Assembly: GCF_900156505.1 (NCBI RefSeq)
Contig: NZ_FTPR01000001.1
Coordinates: 2,170,001 to 2,234,000 of the forward strand
From: Yoonia rosea
Lineage (GTDB): Bacteria; Pseudomonadota; Alphaproteobacteria; Rhodobacterales; Rhodobacteraceae
DNA length: 64,000 nt
Direction: 5' to 3'
The notes under the pieces are model-generated. The model ran no database searches. It saw only the letters and a list, made by a program, of their open reading frames with translations, and was not told the origin of the DNA. This document shows, in pieces, positions 8,526 to 17,715 of the stretch (position 1 is the first letter of the stretch; the number at the start of each line of letters is the position of its first letter). The position numbers and the translations under genes were made by a program.

Positions 8526-8987
8526 ATGAGTGTAATCGAATCCAAACTTGCCGAATTGGGCGTGACACTGCCTGATGCCCCCGCCCCCGCTGCCAATTAT
8601 GTTCCCTATGTTGTCGCAGGCGACATCGTCTATGTCTCGGGCCAGATTTCGGCCAACGCCGATGGGATGATCAAAGGCAAACTTGGCGCCGATATGGAGG
8701 CCGAGGCCGGCGCTGATGCGGCCAAGACCTGCGTGATCAGCCTTCTGGCACAACTCAAGGCCGCCTGTGGCGGCGATATCGACCGGTTGGTCCGTGTTGT
8801 GAAGCTGACAGGTTTCGTGAATTCGACCGCGGATTTCGGCGACCAACCCAAAGTGATCAACGGCGCGTCCGACTTTTTGGTCGCCGCCCTAGGCGACAAG
8901 GGCCGCCATGCGCGATCAGCGGTCAGTGCAGCAAGCCTGCCCTTTGGTGTCGCTGTTGAAATCGAAGCGATCTTCCAGATCAAATGA
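8526..8987 (+). CDS. RidA/YjgF family protein
   Basis: A 153-residue member of the larger RidA-like subgroup, related to reactive enamine/imine deaminases that protect PLP enzymes. The late motif GRHARSAVSAASLPFGV has the family arginine. An AGGAG site 6 nt upstream fixes the ATG at 8526. The stop overlaps the start of the phosphodiesterase gene (ATGA), indicating coupled translation. The exact substrate is unknown; this longer subgroup is not the same as canonical RidA. Confidence 0.85.
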   Translation: MSVIESKLAELGVTLPDAPAPAANYVPYVVAGDIVYVSGQISANADGMIKGKLGADMEAEAGADAAKTCVISLLAQLKAACGGDIDRLVRVVKLTGFVNSTADFGDQPKVINGASDFLVAALGDKGRHARSAVSAASLPFGVAVEIEAIFQIK

Positions 8988-9736
8988 CACTTCCTGCGTC
9001 TTTCTTTGCCCGCCCCATCACCCACCGCGCCTTGCATGACCGCAAGGCAGGGCGGGTCGAGAATAGCGTCAAATCCATTCAGGCCGCTCTTGATGCCGGA
9101 TACGGGATCGAGATGGATGTGCAGCTGACCAGCGACGGTCATGCAATGGTGTTCCATGACGATACCCTGGATAGATTGACAGCAGAATCGGGGCCAGTGC
9201 GTGATCGCACGCGTGCTGCGTTAGAGGAAATCCCGCTCACAGATGACGGCGGCACCATTCCATCGCTGGAGGCCGTGCTGGACCTGGTGGGTGGAAAAGT
9301 GCCGCTGCTGATCGAGATCAAGGATCAGGATGGCGCAATGGGTGCAAACGTGGGACCGCTGGAAAAGGCAGTCTGTGCCGCCCTTGCTAATTATACCGGC
9401 GATGTGGCGCTGATGTCTTTCAACCCGCATTCTGTAGCAGCTTGCGCGCAATATGCGCCCCACATCCCACGCGGCATCACGACCTCCAGCTATGAGGCGG
9501 TCTTCTGGCCCGAGGTTCCCGCCGAAACCCGGGATGTCCTGCGCGAAATCCCCGACTACGACCGCGTCGGTGCATGCTTTATCAGCCATGAGTCCACCGA
9601 TCTTGACCGCCCGCGCGTGGCCGACCTCAAGGCACAAGGCGCGCATATCTTCACGTGGACAATCCGCTCTCCCGAGGCTGAAGCAAAGGCGCGGCGGATC
9701 GTGGATAATGTGACATTCGAGGGTTACTTGGCTTGA
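8984..9736 (+). CDS. Glycerophosphodiester phosphodiesterase family protein
   Basis: A 250-residue GDPD-family TIM barrel. It has the catalytic HR pair (H14, R15), metal ligands in the IEMDVQ segment (E43, D45) and the second catalytic histidine in VFHDD (H58), followed by an LLIEIKD strand. No signal peptide is visible, so it should be cytoplasmic, like UgpQ, releasing glycerol-3-phosphate and an alcohol from deacylated phospholipids. It overlaps the RidA-like gene by 4 bp. Confidence 0.9.
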   Translation: MTLPASFFARPITHRALHDRKAGRVENSVKSIQAALDAGYGIEMDVQLTSDGHAMVFHDDTLDRLTAESGPVRDRTRAALEEIPLTDDGGTIPSLEAVLDLVGGKVPLLIEIKDQDGAMGANVGPLEKAVCAALANYTGDVALMSFNPHSVAACAQYAPHIPRGITTSSYEAVFWPEVPAETRDVLREIPDYDRVGACFISHESTDLDRPRVADLKAQGAHIFTWTIRSPEAEAKARRIVDNVTFEGYLA

Positions 9737-9767
9737 CGCCGCACCCGATGCACACAAGTTGCACAGT

Positions 9768-10952
9768 ATGAGCGACGCACCCATCGAGATTACCGCCCAC
9801 CCGACCATCAACGCGATTGACGCGACCGAATGGGATGCCTGCGCATGCCCCGAGGCCGCAGATGGCCGCCCCGATGATCCGTTTACAACACATCGTTTTC
9901 TCAAGGCGCTGGAAGATAGCGGATCGGTCGGCACAGGCACGGGGTGGCAGCCGCGGTATCTGACGGCGAAACAAGGGGATATGATGATCGCGGTCGCCCC
10001 GCTTTATGCCAAGGGGCATTCACAGGGCGAGTATATCTTCGATCACAACTGGGCCCATGCCTATGAAAATGCGGGCGGGCGCTATTACCCCAAACTGCAA
10101 ATCGCCGTGCCGTTCACCCCTGCCACAGGGCGGCGCTTTCTGACCAAGCCGGGGTTTGAAGCCGCAGGCATGTCCGCACTGATCCAAGGGGCGGTCCAGA
10201 TTGCGGCCGACAACAAACTATCCTCGCTCCATGCCACATTTTGCACTGAGGCAGAGGCCATTGCTGGTGCGGAAATGGGCCTGCTGGCGCGCATTGGACA
10301 ACAGTTTCACTGGGTAAACGATGGCTACGCCGATTTCGACGCCTTCCTTGGCTCGCTGTCCAGCCGCAAGCGCAAGAACATGCGTAAGGAACGCAAAACA
10401 GCCAATGATTTTGGCGGTGAGATCGTCGCGCTGACGGGCGACCAGATCAAGCCCGAACATTGGGATGCATTCTGGGTGTTCTATCAAGACACCGGCAACC
10501 GCAAATGGGGCACGCCTTATCTGACGCGGGCATTCTTCGATTACGCGCAGGAAACGCTCCGCGATGATATGCTGATGGTGTTGGCCATGCGCGACGGGCG
10601 GCCTGTGGCAGGGGCGCTGAACTTTATCGGGCGCGATACGCTTTTCGGGCGGTACTGGGGCTGCATCGAGCACCACGATTGCCTGCATTTCGAAGTCTGC
10701 TACTACCGCGCCATCGACTATGCCATCCAACACGGACTGGGCAAGGTTGAGGCAGGCGCGCAGGGCGAACATAAGCTCGCGCGCGGGTATCTGCCTGTTG
10801 CCACCCATTCGCTGCACTGGTTCGGCGACGCAGGGTTCAAAGACGCTGTCGCCCGCTATCTTGAGGCCGAGCGTGAAGCGATTGATCACGAAATCGAGGT
10901 GCTGACCAGCTATGGCCCGTTCCGCAGATCGAATATGGAGGACCACCAATGA
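9768..10952 (+). CDS. GNAT-fold protein of the DUF482 (peptidogalycan/FemAB-like) family
   Basis: A 394-residue protein resembling the DUF482 family of GNAT/FemAB-like acyltransferases widespread in alphaproteobacteria. Recognisable parts are the HNWAHAYENAGGRYYPKLQ segment (about 85-105), the basic SSRKRKNMRKERK stretch (about 200) and the LARGYLPV segment near the end. The true substrate is not established for the family. The ATG at 9768 is preferred to an upstream in-frame TTG. The 3' end overlaps the pterin dehydratase gene (ATGA). Confidence 0.85.
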   Translation: MSDAPIEITAHPTINAIDATEWDACACPEAADGRPDDPFTTHRFLKALEDSGSVGTGTGWQPRYLTAKQGDMMIAVAPLYAKGHSQGEYIFDHNWAHAYENAGGRYYPKLQIAVPFTPATGRRFLTKPGFEAAGMSALIQGAVQIAADNKLSSLHATFCTEAEAIAGAEMGLLARIGQQFHWVNDGYADFDAFLGSLSSRKRKNMRKERKTANDFGGEIVALTGDQIKPEHWDAFWVFYQDTGNRKWGTPYLTRAFFDYAQETLRDDMLMVLAMRDGRPVAGALNFIGRDTLFGRYWGCIEHHDCLHFEVCYYRAIDYAIQHGLGKVEAGAQGEHKLARGYLPVATHSLHWFGDAGFKDAVARYLEAEREAIDHEIEVLTSYGPFRRSNMEDHQ

Positions 10953-11248
10953 CCGACAAACTGACCGCTGCCGAGCACAAAGAACATATCTCGCCGTTGC
11001 TTGAAAACGGATGGACGCTGGCCGAGGGCGGTGAGGCGATCCATAAGGAATTCGTCTTTGCCAACTTTGTCGAGGCGTTCGGCTTCATGACACGCGCCGC
11101 GATCTGGGCAGAGAAGCTGAACCACCACCCCGAGTGGTTCAACGTCTACAAAACCGTGAAGGTGACCTTGACGACACATGACGCAGATGGCCTAAGCGCG
11201 CTCGACGCCAAACTGGGCGCGAAAATGGACCAACTCGCCGGAGGCTAA
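10949..11248 (+). CDS. phhB: Pterin-4a-carbinolamine dehydratase
   Basis: A 99-residue protein with the family signature KLNHHPEWFNVY (about 58-69), which contains the catalytic histidine pair. It dehydrates 4a-hydroxy-tetrahydropterin in pterin recycling. No phenylalanine hydroxylase gene lies in the window, so its partner is unknown; in many alphaproteobacteria this gene is found without one. It is translationally coupled to the gene before it and almost touches the MscS gene after it. Confidence 0.92.
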   Translation: MTDKLTAAEHKEHISPLLENGWTLAEGGEAIHKEFVFANFVEAFGFMTRAAIWAEKLNHHPEWFNVYKTVKVTLTTHDADGLSALDAKLGAKMDQLAGG

Positions 11249-11249
11249 T

Positions 11250-12095
11250 GTGGAGCAACTACTCAATACCGTGATCTGGAACGGCAATACGATCGGTGAT
11301 CTGCTGACGATCCAGTTTCTGGCATCCGCCGTCGGCAGTGTGCTGGCCGTTGTCGCGATCCTGTTCGTGGGCTTTCTGCTGGGCGGCTGGGTGCGCAAGC
11401 GCCTAATCGGGCTGGGGCAGTCTTACGCGCATTTGGATATGACGCTGTTCAACTTTTTGGGCAACGTGGCGCGCTATATTGTTATCGGCTTTGCGTTCCT
11501 CTTCGTGCTCAACACATTCGGGGTGCAGACGACATCGGTCGTCGCTGTCATCGGTGCCGCCGGTCTTGCGATTGGTCTGGCTTTGCAGGGTACGCTGTCG
11601 AATGTCGCGGCTGGCGTGATGATCGTGTTTTTCCGCCCGATCAAGATCGGTGACTTCGTCGAGGTGAATGGGCAGATGGGGACCGTCAAGGAAATCACGC
11701 TGAACTATACCGAACTGGCGGCGATCAGTAACGTGCAGATCATTATCCCCAACTCGCAGGTTTGGGGCAATACGATCGTAAACTATTCAAGCTATGATAC
11801 CCGCCGCGCGGAATGGACGTTTGGTGTCGCCTATGGGGCCAACCTGAAGCTGGCCGAAGACACGATCCGCGAAACGATCATGTCCGACCCACGGTCAAAG
11901 ACCGACCCTGCGCCGTTTATTCAGGTGAATAATCTGGGCGATTTCTCGGTCGATTTTCTGGTGCGCGTTTGGTGCGACAGTGGCGATTATTTTGCCTATC
12001 AGGCCGATATGAAGCGCAAAGTAAAAGAGGCGCTGGATGCAGGCGGTATTGAGATTCCGTTCCCGACACGGACTGTGATGCAGGTGCAGGGCTAA
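11250..12095 (+). CDS. mscS: Small-conductance mechanosensitive channel (MscS family)
   Basis: A 281-residue inner-membrane channel that opens under membrane tension to release solutes. It has three hydrophobic helices; the third shows the Gly/Ala-rich pore pattern GAAGLAIGLALQGTLSNVAAG near 105-125. This is followed by the beta domain (FRPIKIGDFVEVNG) and the C-terminal alpha/beta domain. The start is GTG at 11250, with GGAGG 6 nt upstream inside the end of phhB. A terminator follows 15 bp after the stop. Confidence 0.93.
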   Translation: MEQLLNTVIWNGNTIGDLLTIQFLASAVGSVLAVVAILFVGFLLGGWVRKRLIGLGQSYAHLDMTLFNFLGNVARYIVIGFAFLFVLNTFGVQTTSVVAVIGAAGLAIGLALQGTLSNVAAGVMIVFFRPIKIGDFVEVNGQMGTVKEITLNYTELAAISNVQIIIPNSQVWGNTIVNYSSYDTRRAEWTFGVAYGANLKLAEDTIRETIMSDPRSKTDPAPFIQVNNLGDFSVDFLVRVWCDSGDYFAYQADMKRKVKEALDAGGIEIPFPTRTVMQVQG

Positions 12096-12109
12096 GCGCC
12101 CCGCAAATG

Positions 12110-12138
12110 AAAAGGCCCGGCAATTTGCCGGGCCTTTT
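12110..12138. terminator. Bidirectional terminator between mscS and the peroxiredoxin gene
   Basis: The stem AAAGGCCCGGC pairs with GCCGGGCCTTT (12111-12121 with 12127-12137), with extra A-T pairing toward the loop. It is flanked by A and T runs on both sides and lies between two convergent genes, so it can work for both. Confidence 0.9.
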
Positions 12139-12143
12139 GTGTA

Positions 12144-12635
12144 TCAACCAATTTGCGCGAGAAGCGTTTCACCGGCCGAGACTTCGCAGACGCCTGGGCC
12201 TTCTTCTTCGTTCAGAATTGTCACTACACCATTGTCGACAAGCATCGCGTAGCGCTTGGAACGGTCGACGAAACCGACCGGCCCCGCGCTAAAGTTCATG
12301 CCAATCGCCTTTGTGAACGCGCTTTCGGCATCGGCCAGCATGGTAATACCGGTTTCAAGCGCACGGGTGCTGTCGCCCCAAGCCTTCATCACGAAGGGGT
12401 CGTTCACTGAAACGCAGATAATTTCGTCCACGCCTTTTTCCATGAACGCGTCATAGGTCACCATGAAGCTTGGCACGTGGGCAGTTGTACAGGTCCCCGT
12501 ATATGCGCCCGGCAACCCAAAGATCACAACTTTGCGCCCGTTTACTTTATCAGAAAGCTGAACTTCCTGAGGGCCTTCATCGCCCATCACCAGCAATGTC
12601 GCATCTGGCAGCGTATCACCCGTCTTGATTGTCAT
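12144..12635 (-). CDS. Peroxiredoxin, Prx5/AhpE-like (TSA/AhpC redoxin)
   Basis: A 163-residue redoxin with the peroxidatic cysteine in LPGAYTGTC (about residue 48) and a further cysteine late in GPGVCEVSAG, as in atypical 2-Cys Prx5 enzymes. It reduces hydrogen peroxide and organic peroxides in the cytoplasm, using glutathione/glutaredoxin or thioredoxin. The ATG at 12635 is the normal family start (MTIKTGDTLP); the longer frame lacks support. It is divergent from the ferredoxin-reductase-like gene. Confidence 0.92.
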   Translation of the reverse strand: MTIKTGDTLPDATLLVMGDEGPQEVQLSDKVNGRKVVIFGLPGAYTGTCTTAHVPSFMVTYDAFMEKGVDEIICVSVNDPFVMKAWGDSTRALETGITMLADAESAFTKAIGMNFSAGPVGFVDRSKRYAMLVDNGVVTILNEEEGPGVCEVSAGETLLAQIG

Positions 12636-12727
12636 CAGTATCGCCCTTGTTCTGATTTGTTTCTTCCTTCGGTTCTCATATAGAGTGCAAAAAGCCAACA
12701 GCCAGTCACATAAAGAGGTGAACCCCC

Positions 12728-13942
12728 ATGACGCACGTTGTTATCGTCGGAGCAGGACAGGCAGGTGCATCACTGGCTGCGAAACTGCGCACCGTTGGGT
12801 TTGAGGGGGACATCACTCTGATCGGTGCGGAAAAAGTACCTCCCTACCAGCGCCCGCCGCTGTCCAAAGCCTATTTGCTCGGCGAAATGGCCGAAGAACG
12901 GCTCTATTTGCGGCCTGCGGCCTTTTATGACGAGCACAGGATCAACTTGCGTCTCGATACCCGCGTGACGGAGATAGATCGCGCGGCGAAAACGATCCGG
13001 CTCAGCGACGATACACATCTGTCCTACGATGAGCTTGCCCTGACCACGGGTGCCCATCCGCGCACCCTGCCCGCATCCATTGGCGGCATGCTGGACGGCG
13101 TTTTTGCCGTGCGCGATCTGAGCGATGCAGATGCGATGTCCCCTGCGTTCACCGCAGGTAAGCGGGTGCTGATCATCGGCGGTGGGTATATCGGGCTTGA
13201 AGCGGCGGCGGTGGCGTCGAAATTGGGGCTACAGGTAACGCTGGTGGAAATGGCAGACCGGATCTTGCAGCGGGTCGCGGCCCCGGCAACGTCCGACTAT
13301 TTTCGCGCTCTGCACCAAAGCCACGGGGTTGATATTCGCGAGGGCGTGGGGCTTGAGCGATTGTTGGGCGATGATCATGTGACCGGTGCAGTACTGACCG
13401 ATGGCACAACGCTGGAGATTGATTTTGCGGTCGTTGGCGTCGGGATTAACCCTGCGAGTATTCTGGCCGAAAGTGCGGGAATTGACGTGGGCAATGGCAT
13501 CACGACTGACATTCACGGGCGCACGTCCGCCCCGCATATCTGGGCCGCTGGCGATTGCGCATCTTGCCTGTTTCATGGCCAGACCATCCGGCTTGAAAGC
13601 GTGGGCAATGCGATTGATCAGGCCGAAGCAGTTGCCGTGAATATCGCAGGCGGCGATGCGCCTTACGTGCCCAAGCCATGGTTCTGGTCGGATCAATATG
13701 ATTGCAAACTGCAAATCGCGGGGCTGAACATAGGGTATTCAGATGTTTATGTCCGCATGGGCGACGCGCCCGGCGTGCAATCAAACTGGTATTACAACGG
13801 CAACACCCTGCTGGCCGTCGATGCGATGAACGATCCGCGCAACTATATGATTGGCAAGCGTTTGATCGAAGCGGGACGGAGCCCCGATCCGGCACTGATC
13901 ACTGATCCCGCAACCGACATGAAAGCCTTGCTGAAACCGTGA
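12728..13942 (+). CDS. FAD-dependent NAD(P)H:ferredoxin/rubredoxin reductase-type oxidoreductase
   Basis: A 404-residue two-dinucleotide-fold flavoprotein. It has an FAD-binding GxGxxG near residue 8 (IVGAGQAGAS), an NAD-binding IIGGGYIGLEAA near 145, the FAD motif IWAAGDCA near 273, and a C-terminal reductase domain. This architecture is that of putidaredoxin/rhodocoxin reductases that feed a [2Fe-2S] ferredoxin and a P450 or dioxygenase. No ferredoxin or oxygenase gene is adjacent, so the electron acceptor is unknown. It is coupled to rsmD through GTGA. Confidence 0.9.
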   Translation: MTHVVIVGAGQAGASLAAKLRTVGFEGDITLIGAEKVPPYQRPPLSKAYLLGEMAEERLYLRPAAFYDEHRINLRLDTRVTEIDRAAKTIRLSDDTHLSYDELALTTGAHPRTLPASIGGMLDGVFAVRDLSDADAMSPAFTAGKRVLIIGGGYIGLEAAAVASKLGLQVTLVEMADRILQRVAAPATSDYFRALHQSHGVDIREGVGLERLLGDDHVTGAVLTDGTTLEIDFAVVGVGINPASILAESAGIDVGNGITTDIHGRTSAPHIWAAGDCASCLFHGQTIRLESVGNAIDQAEAVAVNIAGGDAPYVPKPWFWSDQYDCKLQIAGLNIGYSDVYVRMGDAPGVQSNWYYNGNTLLAVDAMNDPRNYMIGKRLIEAGRSPDPALITDPATDMKALLKP

Positions 13943-14496
13943 GGATCATCGGCGGCACCCATCGGGGCACGGGCTTGGCCGCTGTCGGCCAAGGCGACGC
14001 AGCCGCGCATTTGCGCCCCACCACGGACCGCGTGCGCGAAAGCCTGTTCAACGTGCTGCAAGGCGGGCGTTTCGGTGATCCGATCAACGGCGCGCATGTG
14101 CTCGATCTTTTTGCAGGCACCGGCGCGCTGGGGCTTGAGGCGCTGTCACGTGGGGCGGCGCATGTCACATTTGTCGATAACGGGCGGGTGGCGCAGAAAC
14201 TGATCCGCGAGAATATCACCAAGCTACGCCGGCAGGATGATACGACCGTACTGGGCACCGATACCGCGAAACTGCCGCAGGGCACGCCTTGCACATTGGT
14301 GTTTCTTGATCCGCCCTATGATCAAAACCTTGGCGGCAAGGCGCTGGCCGCCGCGAAAGCCGCAGGGTGGCTTGCCCCTGACGCCCTGGTCGTCTGGGAA
14401 GAAAGCCGCGCCCAGATCGCGCCACCGGGTTTCACCGGTCTGGATCAAAGACGCTATGGCGATACGTGGATCACTTTTCTGCACCATGACGCCTGA
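13939..14496 (+). CDS. rsmD: 16S rRNA (guanine(966)-N(2))-methyltransferase RsmD
   Basis: A 185-residue SAM-dependent methyltransferase. It has the AdoMet motif LDLFAGTGALGLEALSRG (about 56-73) and the catalytic FLDPPYD motif near 125, which match RsmD. It methylates G966 of 16S rRNA. The start is GTG overlapping the previous stop (GTGA). Its 3' end overlaps the HAD gene by 11 bp. Confidence 0.93.
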   Translation: MRIIGGTHRGTGLAAVGQGDAAAHLRPTTDRVRESLFNVLQGGRFGDPINGAHVLDLFAGTGALGLEALSRGAAHVTFVDNGRVAQKLIRENITKLRRQDDTTVLGTDTAKLPQGTPCTLVFLDPPYDQNLGGKALAAAKAAGWLAPDALVVWEESRAQIAPPGFTGLDQRRYGDTWITFLHHDA

Positions 14497-15133
14497 GCTT
14501 GTGATCTTTGACTGTGACGGGGTGCTGGTGGACACCGAGACCGTGACCAATCAGATCATTGCAAATTTTCTGGCGCGATACGGTCTGAGATTGCCGGTGG
14601 ATGAGATCAACACGCTTTTTGCCGGTGGTACGATGGCATTGGTCGGGGTTGAGGCCACCAAGCGCGGGGCGACACTGCCTGAGGGTTGGTTGGATGATAT
14701 TTACGGTCTGGTCTTTGATGCGCTACGTAAGGGTGTTGACATCATTGACGGGGTCGAAGACCTGATTGCCCGCGTGACCGCGCAAGGGATCGCTGTTGCG
14801 ATTGCGTCCAACGGGCCGCTGCAAAAGATGGAGATCACGCTGCGCCCTTCGGGTCTGTGGCAGCCCTTTGAAGGACGCATCTATTCGGGCCACCAGCATG
14901 GACCAAAACCAAAGCCGGATATGCTGTTCAGGATCATGGCCGATGTCGGGGTCAGCCCTGCGCAAACCGTCATGATCGACGATATGCCGGCAGGTTGCCG
15001 CGCGGCACAGGCAGCGGGTGTGCGCTGTTTCGGGTATGTGGCGGACGGCGACCCGCACAGGCTGGCGGGGACAGGGGCCATCAATGTCGCGTCGATGCGT
15101 ATGATTGGCGATTTGCTGGGATTGCCGGACTAG
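14486..15133 (+). CDS. HAD-superfamily hydrolase (phosphoglycolate phosphatase/beta-PGM-like)
   Basis: A 215-residue HAD phosphatase with motif I DCDGVLVDTE (near 10-19), motif II serine in IASNG (near 112), a lysine in PKPKPDM (near 140) and motif IV IDDMPAG. The helical cap inserted after motif I marks the phosphoglycolate phosphatase/beta-phosphoglucomutase group. The substrate is not predictable. The ATG at 14486 lies inside the end of rsmD; the longer frame upstream is only the rsmD shadow. Confidence 0.9.
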   Translation: MTPELVIFDCDGVLVDTETVTNQIIANFLARYGLRLPVDEINTLFAGGTMALVGVEATKRGATLPEGWLDDIYGLVFDALRKGVDIIDGVEDLIARVTAQGIAVAIASNGPLQKMEITLRPSGLWQPFEGRIYSGHQHGPKPKPDMLFRIMADVGVSPAQTVMIDDMPAGCRAAQAAGVRCFGYVADGDPHRLAGTGAINVASMRMIGDLLGLPD

Positions 15134-15176
15134 AGTCAGGACGGACACACAAACTCGCGGCAGGGATTTCCTGCAG

Positions 15177-16064
15177 TCAGAGAATCTCGGCAGGTGCCAC
15201 CCACCAATCCATTTTGGCGACCTGTATGATGCGTGCGACCTGACGCGCAGTCGCCATATCTTTGACCAGCCCGAAACAGGTGGCGCCTGAGCCCGACATG
15301 CCCGCGACTGATACCGCAGGAAGTGACCGGAGCTTGGCAATCGCTTCGGTGATCTGGGGGGCAATCGCCTCGGCCGGGGCCTGCAGATCATTGCGCTGCG
15401 CCATAAGCCAGCGGACAAAGCCATCATAGTCGAGTGCAGCGGGCAGTGGTGTCATCGGGCTGCCCTGCTTGGTGGCAAGGCCCTGAAACACCGGGCCTGT
15501 CGGCACCTCGACCGGGGGCCGCACCAAGACCAATGCGCAGGATGGCAGTTCCGCGACCGGCGACAGCACATCGCCGATCCCGGACATCCGCAAAGGGCGC
15601 GGCGATGACACGCAAACCGGCACATCTGCGCCAAGCGCCACGACCTCGGGCGTCATCGCGGGAAGCGGCGCGACGCCCCAAAGCTCTGCCAACATCGCCA
15701 GCGTCGTCGCGGCATCCGAAGACCCGCTGCCGATACCTGCTGCGTGGGGCAGGTGTTTTTCCAAGGTCAAAGACGCCCCTTTTGTGACGCCCCGCGCCAC
15801 ACGAAGTACCTCGGCGGCGCGCATCATCAGATTGGTATGATCTGTCGGCACGCCGACCGAGAACGGGCCGGTCACCGAAATCCGCAAATCGGGGGCGATC
15901 GAGGCGCTCAACTGATCGGCCACGCCAGCGAAGACGACAAGACTGTCCAGCAGGTGATAGCCATCTTCCCGCTGCCCGGTGACATGCAGGGTCAGGTTCA
16001 CCTTGGCGGGGGCGCTGGCCCTAATCGTCGCCACTGGCAACCCGAATGGGGGCGCGCCCCTCAT
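15177..16064 (-). CDS. ispE: 4-diphosphocytidyl-2-C-methyl-D-erythritol kinase
   Basis: GHMP-family kinase of the non-mevalonate (MEP) isoprenoid pathway; it phosphorylates CDP-methylerythritol. Visible signatures are the SAPAKVNLTLHV start, the ATP-binding HAAGIGSGSSDAA (about 106-118) and a late AGMSGSGATCFG. At 295 residues with the ATG at 16064 it overlaps the end of the TPR gene by 44 bp. A GTG at 16034 (overlap 14 bp) would give a more typical N-terminus and is an equally good start. Confidence 0.93.
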   Translation of the reverse strand: MRGAPPFGLPVATIRASAPAKVNLTLHVTGQREDGYHLLDSLVVFAGVADQLSASIAPDLRISVTGPFSVGVPTDHTNLMMRAAEVLRVARGVTKGASLTLEKHLPHAAGIGSGSSDAATTLAMLAELWGVAPLPAMTPEVVALGADVPVCVSSPRPLRMSGIGDVLSPVAELPSCALVLVRPPVEVPTGPVFQGLATKQGSPMTPLPAALDYDGFVRWLMAQRNDLQAPAEAIAPQITEAIAKLRSLPAVSVAGMSGSGATCFGLVKDMATARQVARIIQVAKMDWWVAPAEIL

Positions 16065-17715
16065 CGACCAAAACCAGATCTAACCCACGCTTCAACTTGT
16101 CACGGATACGCAAGGCCTCGTCAGCCTCGGGATCGAACGAGAGTGCGCGATGCCACTGAAAACGCGCTTCGGTCTCGCGGCCAACAGCCCAGAATGCGTC
16201 TCCCAGATGATCATTGATCACAGAATCGACAGGTTCGAGCGATGCAGCCCGTTCAAGATGGAAAACAGCCTCTTCATACCTGCCTAGTTGGAAATAGACC
16301 CACCCCAGACTATCCACAATCGCGCCGTTATCGGGTCTCTCTGCAGCCGCTGTTTCAATCATCTCCAGCGCTTCATCCAGCTTTTCGCCACGTTCCACCA
16401 GCGAATACCCAAGATAGTTCAGAACCTGCGGGTGATCGGGGCGCAACGCCAGTGCCGCACGGAAATCTGCCTCGGCATCCGGCCATTCATCCATGCGGTG
16501 ATAGGAAATGCCCCTCGTATAATGCACAAACCAGCGCGGGTTCTGTCCTTCGTCGTAAAGTTCAAGTGCGGTGGTGTAGGCGGCAATCGCCTCGTCATAG
16601 CGTTCTGCCTGCCGCAAGGTATCGCCCTTTGTAGCGTAGACTTCGGGCAAGTCGGGGTGACTGCGCGTCAGGGCCTCAAGCACCTCGATCGCCGCATCCT
16701 GCCTGCCAGCGGCACGCAGCACCTCGGCACGACCCAACTCAGCGGCCGAAAAAGAGGGATCGTCGCGCGCCACAGATGCAAAAGCGGTATTGGCAAGATC
16801 ATGCTGCTCAAGTCCTTCGAGCAGGCGCGCTGTCATGAGAACAGCAGCCGTGTTTTCAGGCCAAAGGTAACTTGCCGCACGGGCGTACATCAGCGTGAAC
16901 GGTGCCGGTGCGTCCTCCTGCACAATGCCTGCAATAATATGGAACAAATCGCCAAGCCCCTGCGCGGGTGTGCGCACGGCCGTGTAGGCTACAGCCTCAT
17001 CTGCGGTGATTTTGGCCCGCAGATCAACGATACTGGGATCGAGTTGATCGCCAAACACACCGTCAATAATGGTCAGTGCATCGTCATTGCGCCCCAACTG
17101 GCTGAGGATTTGCGCGTGGGCGATGGCGCTTTGGCGGCTGTAACGCATCCCCCCCGGGACCTGCCCCGAGAAAATGGCATCGGCGCCTTCAAAATCACCC
17201 ACAGAGGCCAGCGCATAGGCTTTATGCGTTAACCCGTAGATCATCATGCCTTCAGCCACGATCACAGCGTCAAAGCTCTCGGTGGCGCGGGTCATGTCGC
17301 CCTCGCCCAGATAGGCCCAGCCCTTGGCCAGTCCGTCCACAAGCGGCCCGACCGAGCGGCCCGCTTCAAGCGTCTCAAGAATACCCTGCCAATCGCCTGC
17401 TTTGGCGCTGGACATCATCAATGTCAGGTTGGCGACCTGACTTTCATATCCGCGTTCCACGATGCTTTCCGCGATGGGCAGCGCCCGCGCGACATCACCC
17501 AAGGCGATGTAGGCAGTCATGGTATTTTCAAGCAGCGCTGGGTCTGCCGGATCAGAAATCAATGCGCGCGACAATCGCCGCGACGCTTCGGCAAAGTCAT
17601 TTGCCTGCAGGGCCTGACGCGCCGCAAGGTATGATCCCGCATCCGGATCCGCGAAACCCGGACCACAGCCCAAAATGGCCGCGGCCGTAATTGCTCCGAA
17701 AAATGCTCTTTTCAC
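16021..17715 (-). CDS. Secreted tetratricopeptide-repeat protein
   Basis: About 564 residues: a signal peptide (VKRAFFGAITAAAILG, cleavage near GFA) and then TPR-type helix pairs for most of the length. The clearest repeats are in the C-terminal half (YATKGDTLRQAERYDEA, VLNYLGYSLVERGEKLDEA, VDSLGWVYFQLGRYEEA). Such proteins are periplasmic or outer-membrane-associated scaffolds in alphaproteobacteria. The start is taken as GTG at 17715 because it begins the signal sequence; the frame is open to 17802. It lies just upstream of ispE on the same strand and overlaps it. Confidence 0.85.
   Translation of the reverse strand: MKRAFFGAITAAAILGCGPGFADPDAGSYLAARQALQANDFAEASRRLSRALISDPADPALLENTMTAYIALGDVARALPIAESIVERGYESQVANLTLMMSSAKAGDWQGILETLEAGRSVGPLVDGLAKGWAYLGEGDMTRATESFDAVIVAEGMMIYGLTHKAYALASVGDFEGADAIFSGQVPGGMRYSRQSAIAHAQILSQLGRNDDALTIIDGVFGDQLDPSIVDLRAKITADEAVAYTAVRTPAQGLGDLFHIIAGIVQEDAPAPFTLMYARAASYLWPENTAAVLMTARLLEGLEQHDLANTAFASVARDDPSFSAAELGRAEVLRAAGRQDAAIEVLEALTRSHPDLPEVYATKGDTLRQAERYDEAIAAYTTALELYDEGQNPRWFVHYTRGISYHRMDEWPDAEADFRAALALRPDHPQVLNYLGYSLVERGEKLDEALEMIETAAAERPDNGAIVDSLGWVYFQLGRYEEAVFHLERAASLEPVDSVINDHLGDAFWAVGRETEARFQWHRALSFDPEADEALRIRDKLKRGLDLVLVDEGRAPIRVASGDD

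Noticed and set aside
10218..10949. A 243-codon open frame on the - strand opposite the DUF482 gene
   Set aside because: Shadow frame without a domain or ribosome site.
16288..17232. A 314-codon open frame on the + strand opposite the TPR gene
   Set aside because: Shadow of a long GC-rich gene; the translated sequence has no family features.
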